Below are positions 59,965 to 62,632 of a stretch of DNA of 62,632 bases, piece after piece; the stretch's first letter is position 1, and each line of letters opens with the position of its first letter. The position numbers were made by a program, and so were the translations under genes. Under the pieces are notes generated by a model. The model did no database searches and was not told where the DNA came from. It saw nothing but the letters and a program-made list of their open reading frames with translations. Origin of the DNA: a virus; the IMG/VR virus record IMGVR_UViG_3300029319_009000, positions 1 to 62,632 of that record; one strand, 5' to 3'.

Positions 59965-61116
59965 TTATTTAAGTTTCAAGAACTTTTTTAATTCTTCAAT
60001 TCTTTTTTTCGGAGATTTGAGACCACCAACGATTGTATAGGCGACAAGCTTGTCCCTTTCTGGGTCTTCATATATGCCTCGGTGTACAATTGCGCCGCCT
60101 GTCAAAGCAGCCAAGGTATCAAAGCCGTATTCAATATTGTCCATAAGACCGGGGACGGTTTCATACAATACAGTGCCTCCAACAATAACTGATGCTGCAC
60201 CCTGTGCTGTTGTTAAATCAAAGCCCCCAGCAAGAAGTGTTTTTTCTAGGTTATTTTTTAAGGCAGCAGACAAACTAGTTTCGCTTTCTGCATTCTTAAC
60301 TGTTGTTGCGCCAAAGATCATGCAACCAGATGTCTTCATAATACTGTTGTAATCTGCGGAATCAAACGCTGTATAGTTTGAATCTTTATTTGACAGCAAA
60401 TTAAAAATGTGAAAAAGACCTGCAACTGTATTGTTTAGTGTTGGCCAGAACTGCTTAACTGTCAATTTCGGATATAGCTTTTTAATTTTATCATTATCAA
60501 CAATAACCAAAGGAGCAAACTCTTTTTTGTCTGCTGCTTTGCACAAGTCATTCATTCTGTTATAAGAATTGTTAGCTACAACTGGTGAGGCGCATTCTCC
60601 TGTTGTTGGGAGGGATGCAATAACGCCAACTCTCTCATTTGGATTATCGACACCAATGTATGTAAAATATTTTTTTGCAACCTTAAGCAATTGCATGACA
60701 CTACCGCCGCCAGTTCCACCGCCAACACCAACACAGATCATAATTCTGTCAATATCATTGCCAAAGATCTCTTTAAATTTATTAAAAATCTCTTGGCTTC
60801 TATTTTCAAATGCTTTTTGAGAAAATGAATGGTCTTTGCCTGCGCCTTGAGATCCCTCAAATTCCAAATGGTGTTTATGTCTGTCTGGCAATTCCAAGAA
60901 ATTAAGATCAGACTGAGCCAAGTTAAAGCAAACTGTTTTGGTATAGCCAAGATCATAAAATGCTTTTGCAATACGACCACCACCTTGACCAGACCCAACG
61001 ATACCATATGTTAGGGATCCACCGGCATCATCAAGGAGTTCATCTTTTTGAGACTCCTCAATCTCATCCACATCGAGGTCTTCAATATCTAAGGTAGGTA
61101 AATTTAAATCACTCAT
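59965..61116 (-). CDS. Tubulin/FtsZ-superfamily GTPase, CetZ-like
   Basis: A 383-residue phage tubulin. After a 35-residue acidic N-terminal extension comes the first nucleotide loop GSGQGGGRIA (41-50), closer to CetZ than to FtsZ. The tubulin signature GVGGGTGGGS is at 130-139. Later IASLPTTGE, VIVDNDK and a C-terminal domain ending LKKFLKLK fit the fold. No clear T7-loop catalytic Asp pair was found, so hydrolysis may differ. Phage tubulins such as PhuZ and TubZ centre the phage nucleus or segregate DNA. Here it sits in an ATGA-linked operon between a lytic transglycosylase and a haem-motif protein. AGGAG lies 7 bases before ATG. Confidence 0.9.
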   Translation of the reverse strand: MSDLNLPTLDIEDLDVDEIEESQKDELLDDAGGSLTYGIVGSGQGGGRIAKAFYDLGYTKTVCFNLAQSDLNFLELPDRHKHHLEFEGSQGAGKDHSFSQKAFENRSQEIFNKFKEIFGNDIDRIMICVGVGGGTGGGSVMQLLKVAKKYFTYIGVDNPNERVGVIASLPTTGECASPVVANNSYNRMNDLCKAADKKEFAPLVIVDNDKIKKLYPKLTVKQFWPTLNNTVAGLFHIFNLLSNKDSNYTAFDSADYNSIMKTSGCMIFGATTVKNAESETSLSAALKNNLEKTLLAGGFDLTTAQGAASVIVGGTVLYETVPGLMDNIEYGFDTLAALTGGAIVHRGIYEDPERDKLVAYTIVGGLKSPKKRIEELKKFLKLK

Positions 61117-61658
61117 TTGTAATCTCCTATAATTTTTAACGACATGATTAAGTAGTCAAAAATACTGTTATTTTTATATTTGCCTTTTTCTTTTCGGTAG
61201 GCTCTATCAAATTTTCTTTCCCATTTTAACACAGCTTTTGCATATTTTAAACCTTGCTTATTTTTATTTTCTCCTTTACACCGATATCCAGCGTTATAAC
61301 CACATAAAGCTATAGTTTTATTTCTTTTTGAATATTTATAATACCAAAAATTAAGAATTTTGGCTCCAACTTCTATCGATGTCTCTGGGTCTTTTAATTC
61401 GTCGCAAGTTAAATTTCTGTCTTTATTTGAAAACTTTTTTGAATATTTTGGAAGTACTTGCATAATGCCGCATGCATTAGAATAACTTTTAGCAGCAGGT
61501 GTCCATCTGCTCTCAACTGTTCCAACAGCTACAATCAGGGATGGCTTAATTTTGTTTACTTCTGATTCATAAACTATAGTATCTGAATATTCACATATGA
61601 TACCGGCATTATGCAAATTCATAGACAACGCTGTCAGACATACTAATAATGAATTCAT
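61113..61658 (-). CDS. Lytic transglycosylase (SLT family)
   Basis: A 181-residue secreted or virion-linked enzyme that cleaves peptidoglycan glycan strands. After a short hydrophobic N-terminus (SLLVCLTALSMNL) the SLT domain shows E49 as catalytic Glu in VGTVESRW, then NACGIMQVLPKY and CGYNAGYRC with the G-Y-N-A-G motif. Four or more Cys suggest disulfides in the periplasm. ATGA overlaps at both ends tie it to the YkuK-like and tubulin-like genes. It may be the endolysin-like or DNA-entry lysozyme of this phage. Confidence 0.9.
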   Translation of the reverse strand: MNSLLVCLTALSMNLHNAGIICEYSDTIVYESEVNKIKPSLIVAVGTVESRWTPAAKSYSNACGIMQVLPKYSKKFSNKDRNLTCDELKDPETSIEVGAKILNFWYYKYSKRNKTIALCGYNAGYRCKGENKNKQGLKYAKAVLKWERKFDRAYRKEKGKYKNNSIFDYLIMSLKIIGDYK

Positions 61659-62137
61659 TTCGAATGCCTATCGGCTATGGAAGCTGCCGCAAAAGCATCT
61701 GGCTTGACCCTACATTCATACCCAGAACCTTTAACATAACCTATTAACATGTTTGCCAAATGACTGGTGCCTTCGTTATTTTCTTGTGGGCTAATATCTA
61801 AATGTAATTCTAATTTTGCATTTGGAACTAACTTTATAATATCATTTGCCAAATTAATGGTTTTCTCAGCTTCTTTAATCATTCTAATACTAAGTTCGGG
61901 GAATTGTTTTTTATTTAATTTAGTCTTGGTAAAGAAATATCTACCACCTTTTTGTTTATCTGCTCCGTATAAACAAATAGCAGTAGAGAATATACATTTA
62001 TTCTTTATAAAAAAAGAATCAGTACCAATATAAACAGTACCATTTTGCTTGCTATGCTCTTTAATTTGTAGTATAATAGTATTATAATCTACTTTTGTTT
62101 TAGATCCTGTATTCCAATTTGTATTTGAATTAAGCAT
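61655..62137 (-). CDS. RNase H-like YkuK/DUF458-family protein
   Basis: A 160-residue protein with the YkuK-type opening V-Y-I-G-T-D-S-F-F (residues about 35-43), a later ELHLDISPQEN and a terminal D-A-F-A-A-A-S-I-A-D. These provide acidic positions of a RNase H-like fold. Its biological role is not known. It is the first gene of the operon with the lytic transglycosylase and tubulin-like GTPase. A promoter TTGACA-N17-TACCCT lies upstream (62196-62168), overlapping the start of the divergent regulator gene. Confidence 0.8.
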   Translation of the reverse strand: MLNSNTNWNTGSKTKVDYNTIILQIKEHSKQNGTVYIGTDSFFIKNKCIFSTAICLYGADKQKGGRYFFTKTKLNKKQFPELSIRMIKEAEKTINLANDIIKLVPNAKLELHLDISPQENNEGTSHLANMLIGYVKGSGYECRVKPDAFAAASIADRHSK

Positions 62138-62167
62138 TTAAAATAACTAGTTGTAGTTTGTTTAAAC

Positions 62168-62196
62168 AGGGTAGCATATATTTTAAGTTATGTCAA
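62168..62196 (-). promoter_or_regulatory. Promoter candidate for the YkuK-SLT-tubulin operon
   Basis: Minus-strand TTGACA (62196-62191), 17 bases, then TACCCT (62173-62168), a weak -10. The -35 falls on the start codon region of the divergent Fis-like gene, so one regulator bound here could act on both. Confidence 0.55.
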
Positions 62197-62522
62197 ATAA
62201 AAAATACAAAAGCATTACTATAGCGTTAAGATCAAAAGGGAAATCTTGCGAGGAATTTGAAAACATGCTGTCATCACTCTCTATAGAAGAAGTACTAGCT
62301 TTGAAATTAGAATTGTCATCGAAAATGACAAATGGTAAATTATTTGGATTTCCTATTTTAAAAGGACTCCAGCACATTATTAGAGAGGCTGCTCTTTTAT
62401 TTGCCCACTCAGCAGGCAAAACAAACAATGAGGCTGCTTCAATTTTAGGAATTACCAACTGGCAATATAGACAGCTGATGAAGAAATATAAAATAAGAGA
62501 ATTTTTTAAAAAAAGCGATTGA
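62190..62522 (+). CDS. Fis-like helix-turn-helix protein
   Basis: A 110-residue plus-strand protein. The C-terminal 40 residues have the Fis-type HTH (A-L-L-F-A-H-S-A-G-K-T-N-N-E-A-A-S-I-L-G, then ITNWQYRQLMKKYKIREFF) similar to the end of NtrC-type regulators and Fis. The N-terminal part (MSNKKYKSITIALRSKGKS, then a Leu/Glu-rich helix) has no clear match. No Shine-Dalgarno; start context TTAAGTTATG. A divergent promoter sits across its start codon. It probably regulates its own and the neighbouring operon. Confidence 0.75.
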   Translation: MSNKKYKSITIALRSKGKSCEEFENMLSSLSIEEVLALKLELSSKMTNGKLFGFPILKGLQHIIREAALLFAHSAGKTNNEAASILGITNWQYRQLMKKYKIREFFKKSD

Positions 62523-62546
62523 CATATTCTCAGAATTGTGTATAGT
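62519..62546 (+). promoter_or_regulatory. Consensus-like sigma70 promoter at window end
   Basis: TTGACA (62519-62524) overlaps the stop codon of the regulator gene, then 16 bases and TATAGT (62541-62546). RNA start near 62552. The transcript runs off the window; no terminator or protein frame is seen in the remaining 80 bases. Confidence 0.75.
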
Positions 62547-62572
62547 TAGTTCATATCACTTAGTTAAAAGGT

Positions 62573-62624
62573 GTGTTGAATTGTGATATATTAATTTAAC
62601 AACAAGTAGGTCGTCCTTCAACGC
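62573..62624 (+). ncRNA. Possible structured RNA leader or gene, incomplete
   Basis: Downstream of the promoter at 62519-62546, GTGTTGAA (62573-62580) pairs with TTCAACGC (62617-62624) over 8 bp enclosing a 36-base loop. No Shine-Dalgarno or reading frame longer than a few codons follows, so the RNA may be structured or be a leader of a gene outside the window. Confidence 0.3.
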
Positions 62625-62632
62625 CCTTTACG

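Overview
The window looks like the late-gene half of a large, AT-rich, T4-like myovirus (contractile-tail phage) genome, probably from a marine Gram-negative host. It is not a bacterial chromosome. The evidence is a dense, almost entirely minus-strand array of very large virion proteins with T4 gp6-like and gp25-like baseplate proteins, a gp55-like late sigma factor, a phage-type primase, a RuvC-like nuclease, PhoH and ClpP, plus four tRNAs and almost no intergenic space. A Gram-negative host is suggested by two predicted lipoproteins, a TonB-like C-terminal protein and a c-type cytochrome-like protein. I cannot name the host or the phage.

Layout (genes on the minus strand unless stated). 1-1634: partial acidic lipoprotein, primase, RuvC-like nuclease. 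1735-2340: a small virion protein in its own unit, with a consensus sigma70-type promoter, a leader containing a perfect palindrome, and an intrinsic terminator. 2474-35830: virion module with two paralogous proteins, several huge proteins, a LamG-bearing protein, gp6, gp25, an SH3-bearing giant and two hub/spike-like proteins. 35830-37566: small genes and the gp55-like sigma factor. 37563-53421: a 16-kb glycan island. 53418-55193: Fe-S type nuclease, ATLF-like metalloprotease, small protein. 55209-56721: two tRNAs with a consensus promoter, then PhoH. 56792-58419: two plus-strand envelope genes (lipoprotein serine protease, TonB-like protein) around tRNA-Leu. 58403-62137: a tightly overlapping operon (YkuK-like, lytic transglycosylase, tubulin/FtsZ-like GTPase, cytochrome-like protein, tRNA-Arg, ClpP, cytidylyltransferase). 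62190-62632: plus-strand Fis-like regulator and a new promoter at the window end.

How it fits together. Gmd, a DegT aminotransferase and a methyltransferase could make an N-methylated GDP-perosamine-type sugar. A CapD-like dehydratase, two nucleotidyltransferase types and about six glycosyltransferases (including a GT10 fucosyltransferase-like enzyme) could assemble it into a glycan on the virion or host surface. The most unusual gene is a RuBisCO-like protein inside this island: it keeps the carbamate/metal site (K183, D185, E186) but has lost residues needed for CO2 fixation, so it is probably a form-IV enzyme working on a sugar-like substrate next to a cupin and a GDPD-like protein. The right end carries a second unusual set, a CetZ/FtsZ-like GTPase joined to a lytic transglycosylase, a haem-motif protein and ClpP. 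No stretch longer than about 220 bases lacks a protein gene, and that stretch holds two tRNAs and their promoter.
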